Below, one piece after another: positions 24,959 to 33,233 of a stretch of 39,410 bases of DNA. Source of the stretch: a candidate division WOR-3 bacterium (GTDB taxonomy: Bacteria; Hydrothermota; Tepidihabitantia; SM23-42); contig DRIG01000039.1 in the NCBI GenBank assembly GCA_011052815.1, positions 1 to 39,410 on the forward strand, given 5' to 3'. Below the pieces are notes generated by a model, which searched no databases, was not told where the DNA came from, and saw only the letters and a list, made by a program, of their open reading frames with translations. The position numbers and the translations under genes were made by a program. Position 1 is the stretch's first letter. Each line of letters begins with the position of its first letter.

Positions 24959-26206
24959 TTAGATCGTGCTGCCGGAAATAAAGTCTTTGTCAACAATACC
25001 GCCGGGATTAACTATGCAGTTCTTACCGATTGTCTTTCCGGCGTAGATAACCGCATTCTTTCCGATCACCGTGATCCCGGTATTCAGGTGCCCGGGATAT
25101 CTTCGATTCGCGGAATTCCGTCCCTGACCGATTACCACCCTCCTGCTGATCTTGACCTGCTTATCAACGATCGTCTTGAACACCTGCGCACCCTCCTCGA
25201 TCATCGTATCATGGAATACTACAGAATCAGTAACAAGTGCACCACGACCTATTCTTACGCCCGGCGAGATCACAGAGTTCTCCACTCTTCCTTCAATTAC
25301 ACAACCCCGTGCGATGAGAGAACTTCTGATTCGGGCTGACCGGCTGAAATAAGTGGCTGGCTGATCACCGACCTTCCCCCTCGTCACGGGGTTGGTCTTC
25401 ACTCCCCATTCTGCAAGGTTCAAACCAGAGTTTCTTTTCAACAAATCCATATTCGTATTCCAGTAGGTATCTATGGTTCCGACATCACGCCAATACCCCT
25501 GATAAAAAAATCCGAAAATTTTATCTTTCTTCAACAGCAGAGGAAAAACGTCTCTGGCAAAATCCACGCCGCCTTTTCGGGCGACCTTCGGCAGCACGGA
25601 TAAAAGAAGTTCTGAATTAAAGAGATAGACTCCCATAGAAGCAAGATTTGACTGCGGATGTTGAGGTTTTTCCTGCCAGTGAATTATCCGTCCCCTGTCG
25701 TCCACCTCAGCCAGACCAAAATGGCGGGCATCCTTTTCAGGAACCCGTATCAAACATATCGTTGCATCGGCTCCCTTCTCGATATGGTATTCAATCACCT
25801 CTTTGTAATCCAGGTGATAGATGTGGTCACCGGCAGCGACAAGAACGAATCTGGGGTTGAAGCCGCTGATGAAATCGAGGTTTTGATAAACCGCATCAGC
25901 GGTCCCTTTATACCAATCCGAGATCTCCTCACCTGTCTTCGGCGGTAATATTTCAACAAGGCGTGTTCTTCCAAAAAGGTCCCATGGTCTGCCGTTGTCG
26001 ATATGTTCCATCAAAGAAAGCGGTTTGTACTGGGTCAGCACTCCCGCGACATCAATGTCGCTGTTGGCTATATTGCTCATGGTGAAATCAATAATCCTGT
26101 AGATCGCTCCGAAGACAATCGCCGGTTTCGCCCGCTGGCGTGCGAGTACATTCAATCGGGAACCGACCCCGCCGGCAAGCACCATCGCAATAACATCTTT
26201 TTTCAT
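24959..26206 (-). CDS. glgC: Glucose-1-phosphate adenylyltransferase (ADP-glucose pyrophosphorylase)
   Basis: 415 residues. The nucleotidyltransferase domain has the nucleotide loop (LAGGVGSRLNVLARQRAKPA), GTADAVYQN, the metal-site Asp (AAGDHIYHLDY), EKP, and the WRDVGT motif. A C-terminal left-handed beta-helix follows (about 300-415). It makes ADP-glucose for glycogen or other alpha-glucans. The start overlaps the stop of the upstream paralogue (ATGA), so the two are co-translated and probably form one complex, as GlgC-GlgD do in Firmicutes. Other glycogen genes are not in the window. Confidence 0.92.
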   Translation of the reverse strand: MKKDVIAMVLAGGVGSRLNVLARQRAKPAIVFGAIYRIIDFTMSNIANSDIDVAGVLTQYKPLSLMEHIDNGRPWDLFGRTRLVEILPPKTGEEISDWYKGTADAVYQNLDFISGFNPRFVLVAAGDHIYHLDYKEVIEYHIEKGADATICLIRVPEKDARHFGLAEVDDRGRIIHWQEKPQHPQSNLASMGVYLFNSELLLSVLPKVARKGGVDFARDVFPLLLKKDKIFGFFYQGYWRDVGTIDTYWNTNMDLLKRNSGLNLAEWGVKTNPVTRGKVGDQPATYFSRSARIRSSLIARGCVIEGRVENSVISPGVRIGRGALVTDSVVFHDTMIEEGAQVFKTIVDKQVKISRRVVIGQGRNSANRRYPGHLNTGITVIGKNAVIYAGKTIGKNCIVNPGGIVDKDFISGSTI

Positions 26207-27438
26207 TGGATAACACTCCCCGCTTTGATTCTTGAACCACGGATCTCCGCTCCCGGGTAGATAACCGTATTCGCTCCGATCCTGGCACCTTCAGGAATGA
26301 AGATATTCCTGCCCAATACAGTAATCCCGGAATGCATAAGTTCTTTAAATTTTCGGGAAGGAATCCCTTTACCTTCATAACCGATTGTGACCTTTTCTTC
26401 GATGATGGAATCTTTGTCGCAGATCACCTTTTTTAATTTTGTATGACTTCTGATCTTTGTATCATGGAATATTATCGAATCGACCACCTCGGCGTTCCGT
26501 GCCACGACAACCCCCGGAGAAAGAATTGAATTCTTCACTGTTCCTTCTATGATACACTCATCACTGACGACCGAGTTCATAACCACACCATTTATATACG
26601 CCGGCAAACGGTCTTTATAAGTAGAACGTTCCAGAAGATTGGTTCTTACCTGCCACGCGTTCAAATCAATCTTTCCTTTCAACAATTCCATATTGGTTTC
26701 ATAATAGGAATCGATTGTCCGGGCGTACGCCCAGTATCCCTTAAAGACATAGCCGTAGATTTTATTGTGAGGGATAATCGCCGGAATAATATCTCTACCG
26801 AATTCATGCGATCGGCGGCGTGCATTTGAACTTAAAACATCCATCAGAAATTCTCTTCTGAATATATATAAGGTCATAGAAACATAGTCTGATACAGGAG
26901 AAGACGGCTTTTCAAAGTATTTCACCAGCCTGCCTTTTTCCATAACACCGTACCCGAAGCGGCTGCTTTTCGTCTTAAGCTTTGCAAAACAGATTGTGGC
27001 GTCTGCCTTCTTCTCAATGTGAAAATCTATAAACGGTCGGTAGTCCATCCTGTAAATATGATCCGCCGAGGCAACCAGAATATGGTCGGGCTTGAATTCC
27101 TCGATATACGAAATATTTTGATAAACCGCATCGGCAGTCCCTTTATACCAATCTGAACTGTGCAGACCACGGTACGGCGGCAGAATACGGATTCCCCTTG
27201 TGCGGCCTATAAAATCCCAGTGTTCACCGGTTCCGATATGGCGTACCAGATCATGGGGACGGTACTGGGAAAGAATGCCGACGTTTTCAATCCCGGCATG
27301 CATTAAATTACTGAGGACGAAATCGATGATCCGGTAGATACCAAAAACCGGCAGCGCCGCCTTTGCCCGTTTTTCCGTCAGACAGAGAAGTTCATCCACC
27401 CTGCCGCCGGCGAGCACAAGAGCCAGAACTTTTTCCAT
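26203..27438 (-). CDS. GlgC-like paralogue with degenerate active site, probably regulatory (GlgD-like role)
   Basis: 411 residues from ATG 27438. The same fold and length as its neighbour, with GTADAVYQN, ADHIYRMDY and EKP kept. The nucleotide loop GGxGxRL is changed to GGRVDELL, RAKPA to RAKAA, and WRDVGT to WAYARTI. The lost residues bind nucleotide and sugar phosphate in active enzymes, so this chain is probably a regulatory subunit. ATG 27450, in the same frame, is part of the -10 box TATAATG and cannot be the start. The mRNA leader is about 4 bases, without SD. Confidence 0.88.
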   Translation of the reverse strand: MEKVLALVLAGGRVDELLCLTEKRAKAALPVFGIYRIIDFVLSNLMHAGIENVGILSQYRPHDLVRHIGTGEHWDFIGRTRGIRILPPYRGLHSSDWYKGTADAVYQNISYIEEFKPDHILVASADHIYRMDYRPFIDFHIEKKADATICFAKLKTKSSRFGYGVMEKGRLVKYFEKPSSPVSDYVSMTLYIFRREFLMDVLSSNARRRSHEFGRDIIPAIIPHNKIYGYVFKGYWAYARTIDSYYETNMELLKGKIDLNAWQVRTNLLERSTYKDRLPAYINGVVMNSVVSDECIIEGTVKNSILSPGVVVARNAEVVDSIIFHDTKIRSHTKLKKVICDKDSIIEEKVTIGYEGKGIPSRKFKELMHSGITVLGRNIFIPEGARIGANTVIYPGAEIRGSRIKAGSVIQ

Positions 27439-27448
27439 AATCCAAATC

Positions 27449-27476
27449 ATTATAAGAAATCACAGGGCGGTGTCAA
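27449..27476 (-). promoter_or_regulatory. Promoter of the glgC-type operon, full consensus
   Basis: TTGACA (27476-27471), 16-base spacer, TATAAT (27454-27449); 10 bases to ATG 27438. The -35 boxes of this and the divergent promoter are 17 bases apart. Confidence 0.85.
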
Positions 27477-27493
27477 GACAATCATCTTCTATA

Positions 27494-27521
27494 TTGACAT
27501 ACCCTGTTTTTCAGATAACTT
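27494..27521 (+). promoter_or_regulatory. Possible promoter of the DMT transporter gene
   Basis: TTGACA (27494-27499), 16-base spacer, TAACTT (27516-27521). The -10 box is poor. It ends 5 bases before ATG 27527, so the mRNA would be leaderless. Confidence 0.45.
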
Positions 27522-27526
27522 AACCT

Positions 27527-28408
27527 ATGCATCGACAGACAAAGGCATATATCTATACCGGAGCGACGATATTGATCTGGGCGACCGTGGCGTCGGCGTT
27601 TAAAATCTCATTACGGTATCTGAATCATCTCCAGCTTCTGTTCTTCGCCTCTCTGTTCTCTTTAATCATTTTCTTCATTATATTATTATCCTCTAAAAGA
27701 CTCTTCCTGTTGAGGAATTCCTCAAAAAAAGACCTTTTCCACTCGGCGCTGCTCGGTTTTTTAAACCCGTTCCTTTACTATCTGGTTCTCTTTAAAGCAT
27801 ATTCATTACTTCCGGCGCAGGAAGCCCAGCCCCTTAACCAGACCTGGGCGATAGTTCTCTCGATTATGTCAATCATTCTGTTGAGACAACGAATCACCTT
27901 ACTCAACATATCAGCGCTCTTCATAAGCTTCCTCGGCGTCATCATAGTATCCACACACGGTGATATTGCAAATCTGAGATTCACTGATACCCTGGGGGTC
28001 GTCCTCGCTCTGGGCAGTGCGGTGATCTGGGCGCTGTTCTGGATATATAATGTAAAGGACCGACGTGATGTAATCGCCAAACTGTTCCTCAATTTTGCAT
28101 TCGGTGTCTTCTTCATCTTTATCCTGCTCTTGATAACCGATAATCTCTCTCTTCCCGGTATGCCGGGATGGATCGGTGCTGCATATGTCGGAGCATTCGA
28201 AATGGGCATCACTTTTGTGCTCTGGCTCAGGGCATTGAATCTGTCAAAGACAACCGCCCAGGTCAGCAATATGATCTATCTCGTACCGTTTTTATCACTT
28301 ATGGTAATCCACCTTACAATCGGTGAAAAAATTCTGAGTTCCACTTTCATAGGCCTGGTATTCATTGTTGCGGGAATCATCCTGCAGCGGACATTCTCTG
28401 AAAAATGA
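27527..28408 (+). CDS. EamA/DMT-superfamily transporter
   Basis: 293 residues with about ten membrane helices in two halves, as in EamA proteins: the first repeat spans 8-140 and the second 150-288. Distinctive parts include ILIWATVASAFKISLRYLNHLQLLFFASL and, in the second half, LGVVLALGSAVIWALFWIYN. Helices end with short basic loops on the cytoplasmic side. The family exports or imports amino acids, nucleotide sugars and other metabolites; the substrate here cannot be told. It is divergent from the glgC-type operon. No SD is visible before ATG 27527. Confidence 0.9.
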   Translation: MHRQTKAYIYTGATILIWATVASAFKISLRYLNHLQLLFFASLFSLIIFFIILLSSKRLFLLRNSSKKDLFHSALLGFLNPFLYYLVLFKAYSLLPAQEAQPLNQTWAIVLSIMSIILLRQRITLLNISALFISFLGVIIVSTHGDIANLRFTDTLGVVLALGSAVIWALFWIYNVKDRRDVIAKLFLNFAFGVFFIFILLLITDNLSLPGMPGWIGAAYVGAFEMGITFVLWLRALNLSKTTAQVSNMIYLVPFLSLMVIHLTIGEKILSSTFIGLVFIVAGIILQRTFSEK

Positions 28409-28527
28409 TAGTAGCTCTAATGCAAATCTACTTGTGCGATTCCTGACTGCAGATGTTATCGCTCAAGCTGACGCATAGGTAAGGTCAACCATTTTACCAC
28501 AATTTTCGGTAAAAAAACGATTAAAAA

Positions 28528-28716
28528 TTAAAATTTAGGTTTTAGACCAGCCTGTTTACATAACTCGTTAGCAGTAACCCTATCAAGAGTTCTGTGTCTT
28601 TTTACTGGAATTGTTTTCTTATCATTGGTATATATTGAATGCTTCTTCCCTTCACGTAGCAAATAGAACCCATTTTTCTCAAGATATTTTACTAAATCCC
28701 GGCGTTTTATCGACAT
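28528..28716 (-). CDS. hicA: HicA-family mRNA interferase toxin
   Basis: 62 residues, the typical size. The double-stranded-RNA-binding-like fold shows in KRRDLVKYLEKNGFYLLREGKKHSIYTN, with the conserved His, followed by IPVKRHRTLDRVTANELCKQAGL. HicA toxins cut mRNA unless bound by HicB. The start follows the hicB stop directly (TAAATG). No SD of its own is visible, so translation probably depends on hicB. Confidence 0.9.
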   Translation of the reverse strand: MSIKRRDLVKYLEKNGFYLLREGKKHSIYTNDKKTIPVKRHRTLDRVTANELCKQAGLKPKF

Positions 28717-28935
28717 TTAAATTTCAACAGGAATCTGTTCGATAAGTGCCCTGCCAGCAGGAATTTCCTTATGCTGCTGTTTATATGCCTTTATCATTTC
28801 CTGCAAGGCATCTCTAAGCATTATTCTACAACTTTCTAAAGATCTACCTTCCGTTACAACCTCGGGCCATTCTATAAGTTGCCCCATATAGCCTGATCCG
28901 ATTTTTGTATATTTAGCAGTATAATTACTTAGCAT
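28717..28935 (-). CDS. hicB: HicB-family antitoxin, short form without DNA-binding domain
   Basis: 72 residues: a partial RNase-H-like HicB fold (YTAKYTKIGSGYMGQLIEWPEVVTEGRSLESCRIMLRDALQEMI), with no ribbon-helix-helix or helix-turn-helix tail. It should neutralise HicA but may not repress its own promoter. ATG 28935 is 5 bases after the -10 box TATAAT, so the mRNA is probably leaderless. The unit hicB-hicA sits alone between two unrelated genes. Confidence 0.87.
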   Translation of the reverse strand: MLSNYTAKYTKIGSGYMGQLIEWPEVVTEGRSLESCRIMLRDALQEMIKAYKQQHKEIPAGRALIEQIPVEI

Positions 28936-28940
28936 ATTGA

Positions 28941-28968
28941 ATTATACTAAAAGGTAAGCTTTTGTCAA
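28941..28968 (-). promoter_or_regulatory. hicBA promoter, full consensus
   Basis: TTGACA (28968-28963), 16-base spacer, TATAAT (28946-28941). No operator repeat is obvious. Confidence 0.83.
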
Positions 28969-28992
28969 GTACATCTAATGGACAGGATCATA

Positions 28993-29020
28993 TTGACTTA
29001 AGATAAAAAAGAATTATAAT
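28993..29020 (+). promoter_or_regulatory. Promoter of the 584-residue secreted protein gene
   Basis: TTGACT (28993-28998), 16-base spacer, TATAAT (29015-29020). A short leader of about 13 bases contains GGGAGG before ATG 29040. Confidence 0.8.
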
Positions 29021-29039
29021 TTCAAAGTCGGGAGGTTCT

Positions 29040-30794
29040 ATGAATAAGCTGTTGCAGACTGCAATAATAATATCTCTCTTTCTGTTCTTAAAGGCGGAGT
29101 CCATAAAAGACGACCCCGCCGTTTTTAATATCAAATATAATGAGATGAAAACAGAAGAGATAAATATAAAAAGACAGAATCATAAATCCCGTCCATTGAC
29201 GCCGCCTGAACTTTACCTTACCCTCACTCCTGGTCAGGATACAGTATTCGTATCTTTTACAGCGAACCAGCCTTTAGCCGCGGGATGGCTCGATACGAGT
29301 TTCTGCTCGGTGTATCAAAACTGGGACTATTGGTGGCTCAACACCCGGCTGGGTATCGACGGGCTCGATACGGTATATGTACTTGTTTCTCTTTATAATT
29401 ATTCAAACTCAAACGAAAATTTTCACCGCGATGTTCTCGATTACACCGGCAACCTTATCCACCAGGACCCTGAATGGAACGGCTACCAAACCCAGCCCAT
29501 TGTAAAGGACGGTGCCGGTAGAAATCACTATATCGGACATCCGGTTCTCGGCTGGTTTGACAATATGGACGCCGGGGTGGTGGACGATCTGAATTATATC
29601 TACACATCAAAAGCCGACAACACCGGTGACATCCTATTTTCAAAACTGGATTCAATCGGCGGGGTTATTTACGACAAGATACCTGTTGCAACCGGTGATT
29701 CAGCCCAGAGCTGGACCGGTGATTCCCATATCGCAATCAATTCCCAGGGTGAAATATACATCGCCTGGTCAAGGGACCTCCATGAGATAGTCTACTCAAA
29801 ATCAGCCGACGCCGGTTCAACGTGGTCAGCGCCTGTACCCGTCGCCGACGATTTTGCTCATCAGGTGAATAAACCGGAAATCCTGATCAGTGCTGATGAC
29901 TGTATACACTTCATATGGCAGCACTGGGACGGAACGCACAATCATCTTCTCTATAAAAAGCTGTATCCGGACGGAACCTGTTCTGTGGATACGACCAATC
30001 TGACCCCCGAAGGAACGGTTGAGGTGTGGGCACCGGAATTCGCCGTGGATTCAGATACCAATATCCACATCGTCTGGTCACCCTATTATCAGGGAAGTAA
30101 CTCCCTCTATTATACCCTCATCAACGGCAAGTGTGACAAAAACGGTTTTTCCGCAGCCGACAGTGAAATAACGATCATTCAGGAATCCGCCTTTTACAGT
30201 AACGGTGAACAGAAAAGATACCCGAAGATCGTAATCGACTCGCTTGATTGTCCCCATGTGATATTCGACCAGGGCGGGTATGGAAGCGGTTTAACAAAGG
30301 CAGTCTATCATATTAAAAAGGTCTTCATCCCGCAGGGATATGTAATATACCCTGACTCGTCGGTTCACAACCTCATCATCGATACAACCGGCGGTTATAC
30401 ATCATCGTTTCCCACACCGCTGTTCGGTACTTATTTTGTAAAGGTATGGGCATGGAATTCAGCGGGCGAGGTCGGCTGGGATACCGCCTCGATCTTTATT
30501 TCCGGAATCAGCGATAACACACAAAAGAATTTCTTTTCGCCTTCTTATTCAATATCGCCAACGATCTCCCGGGGAAAGTTCACATTTCAAGCCGCTCTTT
30601 CAGCGCCATCGAGAATAGAGATCTCAATATATGACTGTATCGGCCGGAAAAGAATGGAACAATATAGTTTCAATTGTATTCAGGGGGTTAACAAAAAAAC
30701 ACTCGATCTTTCGCATCTGCCACCAGGGGTCTATTTTTTGAAGTTCAACATCCAAAAAGGGAGCGGTTTAAAAAAGGTTCTTTTGCTCGATTGA
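29040..30794 (+). CDS. Secreted propeller-like protein with Por/T9SS-like C-terminal domain
   Basis: 584 residues. A signal peptide (about 1-20) leads to a long region (60-420) with recurring strand units typical of beta-propellers, including one Asp-box (SADAGSTW) and similar HFIW/HIVW blocks (CIHFIWQHWDG, IHIVWSPYYQG). The last 80 residues form a Por/FlgD-like sorting-type domain (IEISIYDCIGRKRM ... LDLSHLPPGVYFLKF, then KKVLLLD). Such domains direct export or surface attachment in Bacteroidetes T9SS; no T9SS gene is in the window. The 3' end overlaps lpxC by 27 bases on the opposite strand. No enzyme motif is recognised. Confidence 0.85.
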   Translation: MNKLLQTAIIISLFLFLKAESIKDDPAVFNIKYNEMKTEEINIKRQNHKSRPLTPPELYLTLTPGQDTVFVSFTANQPLAAGWLDTSFCSVYQNWDYWWLNTRLGIDGLDTVYVLVSLYNYSNSNENFHRDVLDYTGNLIHQDPEWNGYQTQPIVKDGAGRNHYIGHPVLGWFDNMDAGVVDDLNYIYTSKADNTGDILFSKLDSIGGVIYDKIPVATGDSAQSWTGDSHIAINSQGEIYIAWSRDLHEIVYSKSADAGSTWSAPVPVADDFAHQVNKPEILISADDCIHFIWQHWDGTHNHLLYKKLYPDGTCSVDTTNLTPEGTVEVWAPEFAVDSDTNIHIVWSPYYQGSNSLYYTLINGKCDKNGFSAADSEITIIQESAFYSNGEQKRYPKIVIDSLDCPHVIFDQGGYGSGLTKAVYHIKKVFIPQGYVIYPDSSVHNLIIDTTGGYTSSFPTPLFGTYFVKVWAWNSAGEVGWDTASIFISGISDNTQKNFFSPSYSISPTISRGKFTFQAALSAPSRIEISIYDCIGRKRMEQYSFNCIQGVNKKTLDLSHLPPGVYFLKFNIQKGSGLKKVLLLD

Positions 30795-31553
30795 TTCTTT
30801 CCGCAGCAGGCGGATAAACCTCTGGTTCAAAAGATGTGAGCTGTTCCTTGCGGTTATCTTGCCGACAATCTTTCTGTTAAGAACATACAGATCACCGAGC
30901 AAATCAAGTATTTTGTGGCGCACCGGTTCATCAGAGAACCTCAACGGTTCAGCCGCATAGATGCCGGTCTTTGTGATTCCGATACCATAGGGCGGTAAAT
31001 TTTTAAGTCGCGCGTCACTGTCTTCGGTGAAGACGAATGTCCGGGCTGCGGCGATCTCATTGATATACGTCTCCCTGTCGATCGTTGAAATCAACCTCTG
31101 GGTCCTGATATACGGATGTGAAAGTTCCATATCGATGATAAACAGCTCATCTGTTGTGGGCTCGTATCGGATAAATGACGAGCCGTGTCTAACCTCCAGT
31201 CTCTTATTTAATCTCAATACTGGACCTGCGCCGGTTTCTTTAAACCCCCTTAATATACGAACAAACTCTTTGCTCGAACCGTCGAAAAAAGGCATCTCAT
31301 TACCATAAAGGTCGATCCTGACGCAGAACAGCCCCAATCCATATAAAGCGGAAAAAAGATGTTCGACCACATTGGCACCCGGTTCCTTACCCAAGGAGAC
31401 TGAATGATTCACCACTCTAATCTCTTCGATATCCAGTGGAATCTTCAGTGGCTGGTGTGAATTTTCGTGTAGATAAAAGAGAAATTCATTATTCGGTCTG
31501 ATTTCCAGACTGCAGAATGTGCTGTTCAGACCGGTGCCTTCAATCTTCTTCAT
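30768..31553 (-). CDS. lpxC: UDP-3-O-acyl-N-acetylglucosamine deacetylase
   Basis: 261 residues from ATG 31553, chosen because the conserved EGTGLNSTFCSLEIRP follows it directly; the frame is open 41 codons further but that part is lpxD. The zinc and catalytic motifs are present: VEHLFSALYGLG (His), PFFDGSSKEF, RHKILDLLGDLYVL (His and Asp), and NSSHLLNQRF (His). It catalyses the committed step of lipid A synthesis. Slightly short of the usual 300 residues. It overlaps lpxD by 14 bases and shares its promoter. Confidence 0.92.
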   Translation of the reverse strand: MKKIEGTGLNSTFCSLEIRPNNEFLFYLHENSHQPLKIPLDIEEIRVVNHSVSLGKEPGANVVEHLFSALYGLGLFCVRIDLYGNEMPFFDGSSKEFVRILRGFKETGAGPVLRLNKRLEVRHGSSFIRYEPTTDELFIIDMELSHPYIRTQRLISTIDRETYINEIAAARTFVFTEDSDARLKNLPPYGIGITKTGIYAAEPLRFSDEPVRHKILDLLGDLYVLNRKIVGKITARNSSHLLNQRFIRLLRKESIEQKNLF

Positions 31554-32481
31554 ATTTTTGATAAAGACGGGCGAGTGCACGCAGAACAGTATCATGTCTA
31601 CGTGCCGGGATGCCGGAATATCGCTCCCTGCCGGGAATCGATTTGAATACCGCTGATTTGGCATAGACGACCACATTATCTCCTATCGTCAAATGATCGC
31701 TGATTCCAACCTGGCCGCAGAGAATCACATCATCACCGATCTTTGTGGAACCGGCGATCCCGACCTGCCCCATAAGAATACAATTTTTACCGATCACCAC
31801 ATTGTGGGCGATATGGACGAGGTTATCGATCTTTGTTCCTTCTCCGATGACTGTATCACCGATAGTGGCGCGGTCTATCGTCACATTACCGCCGATTTCA
31901 ACAAAATCCTTGATGACCACACCGCCGATATGTCTGATACGCTTGTACCTTCTCTGTTTGAAATAACCGAAGCCCTCTTTGCCGATGACTGAATGCGAAT
32001 TCACCACAACGAAATTCCCCAACCTCGTATTTCTGTAAATGGTGGTATGGGGGTGGATCTCACAATTCTTTCCGATGCTCACCTTCTCTTCGATATACGA
32101 ATATGCACCGATATACGTACCCGCGCCGATCCTGACATCATCATTGATAACGACAAAAGGATCAATTGTACAGTTCTTTGGTATAGAGACGTTCCGACCG
32201 ATGATCGCAAGAGGAGAAATCTGTTTTTTCTTTTTCTTCTCCGCTAAAAATTTTAAAAGTATATACATCGCTCTTTTAGGTTCTTTAACAACGATTCCGC
32301 TTTTATGTTTTATTTTTTCAGCGGCGATCACGGCGCCGGCATCTGTTTTGTACTCCGGGTTAAAAAGAAATGTCAATTCATTCTTCTTTGCATATTCATG
32401 AGGCGCGATCTTTTTTATAATAAAATTCTTTTTACCGTAGAGTTCACCTTTGACTATCTTTTGGACTTCACTCAAACGCAC
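31540..32481 (-). CDS. lpxD: UDP-3-O-acylglucosamine N-acyltransferase
   Basis: 313 residues. An N-terminal uridine-binding domain (RLSEVQKIVKGELYG ... ELTFLFNPEYK) is followed by the left-handed beta-helix of hexapeptide repeats (95-285), with the family's conserved NSHSVIGKEGFGY and the catalytic-type His in KIDNLVHIAHNVVIG. A short helical tail (RALARLYQKYEED) ends it. It adds the second acyl chain in lipid A synthesis. Start is GTG 32481, 5 bases after the -10 box, without SD. Confidence 0.95.
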   Translation of the reverse strand: MRLSEVQKIVKGELYGKKNFIIKKIAPHEYAKKNELTFLFNPEYKTDAGAVIAAEKIKHKSGIVVKEPKRAMYILLKFLAEKKKKKQISPLAIIGRNVSIPKNCTIDPFVVINDDVRIGAGTYIGAYSYIEEKVSIGKNCEIHPHTTIYRNTRLGNFVVVNSHSVIGKEGFGYFKQRRYKRIRHIGGVVIKDFVEIGGNVTIDRATIGDTVIGEGTKIDNLVHIAHNVVIGKNCILMGQVGIAGSTKIGDDVILCGQVGISDHLTIGDNVVVYAKSAVFKSIPGRERYSGIPARRHDTVLRALARLYQKYEED

Positions 32482-32486
32482 GGACT

Positions 32487-32515
32487 ATCCTATTCAGGAA
32501 AAGCCTTATTGTCAA
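32487..32515 (-). promoter_or_regulatory. lpxD-lpxC promoter
   Basis: TTGACA (32515-32510), 17-base spacer, TAGGAT (32492-32487); the only one in the window with 17 bases. 5 bases to GTG 32481. Confidence 0.6.
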
Positions 32516-32529
32516 GCGCAAATTCGAGG

Positions 32530-32557
32530 TTGACTTTTCCGATAAATTATTTAAAAT
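32530..32557 (+). promoter_or_regulatory. bioY promoter
   Basis: TTGACT (32530-32535), 16-base spacer, TAAAAT (32552-32557). Divergent from the lpxD promoter. No BirA operator is recognised. Confidence 0.65.
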
Positions 32558-32580
32558 AGAATCAAATCAAGGAGGAAAAT

Positions 32581-33171
32581 TTGAATTTAAGCAGAACGAT
32601 AAATTACTGGGAGACTAAAAAAGCAGCTTATTATCAATGGATGTATGGCTTGAGCCGGGCAAAAAGACTGTTTTTATGCCTGGGAATGGCGGCTGTCACC
32701 GGATTGTCGGCGCAGATACGTATTCCTTTATCATTCACTCCGGTCCCGATTACAGGACAGGTCTTCGTTGTACTCCTTACCGGAGTGCTGCTGGGTAATT
32801 TCTATGGCGGTTTTGCAATGTTTCTCTACTTTATCATCGGTTGCGCCGGCTTTCCATGGTTCACCGGAGCGACCGGCGGACTTCCCCTGGGACCCACTGC
32901 AGGATATATTCTTGGATTTATTCCTGCGGCGTTGGTTATCGGATGGATGACGGAAAAGTATAAAAGATCGCATGGTTTATTACCGCTCATCGGCTTGATG
33001 ATGATCGGTGTTTTAATAATCTATCTCTGCGGCGCCGTCTACTTTGCGTTATTTATGAAAACCACAGTAAAGCAGACATTGATTATGGCGGTGCTGCCGT
33101 TCATTCCGGTCGATCTGTTTAAAGCGCTTGCAGCAGCTGCAGCGGCGAAGTCCGTTCTTCCAAGATCGTAG
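32581..33171 (+). CDS. bioY: Biotin transporter substrate-binding subunit BioY
   Basis: 196 residues with about six membrane helices. The family motif RIPLSFTPVPITGQVFVVLLTGVLLG is followed by GGFAMFLYFIIGCAGFPWF, GGLPLGPTAGYILGF and VLPFIPVDLFKALAAAA. BioY is the S component of an ECF transporter for biotin; the AT and T partners are not here. The N-terminal 25 residues before the first helix (NYWETKKAAYYQWMYGLSRAKR) are longer than usual. Start is TTG 32581, with AAGGAGG 5 bases upstream. Confidence 0.94.
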   Translation: MNLSRTINYWETKKAAYYQWMYGLSRAKRLFLCLGMAAVTGLSAQIRIPLSFTPVPITGQVFVVLLTGVLLGNFYGGFAMFLYFIIGCAGFPWFTGATGGLPLGPTAGYILGFIPAALVIGWMTEKYKRSHGLLPLIGLMMIGVLIIYLCGAVYFALFMKTTVKQTLIMAVLPFIPVDLFKALAAAAAAKSVLPRS

Positions 33172-33199
33172 TCGCCCTGAGATAATTAAGAAAGCAACC

Positions 33200-33227
33200 T
33201 TGACATAATTATTTTTATCGGTAAGAT
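33200..33227 (+). promoter_or_regulatory. Promoter upstream of the Memo-AMMECR1 operon
   Basis: TTGACA (33200-33205), 16-base spacer, TAAGAT (33222-33227). Transcription should begin at about 33234, where a small frame also begins. Confidence 0.6.
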
Positions 33228-33233
33228 AATTAT

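Noticed and set aside
27439-27450. Longer start (ATG 27450) for the GlgC-like paralogue
   Set aside because: That ATG overlaps the -10 box TATAAT, so it would not be in the transcript.
31554-31676. 41-residue N-terminal extension of LpxC
   Set aside because: It is lpxD coding sequence in another frame and has no LpxC similarity.
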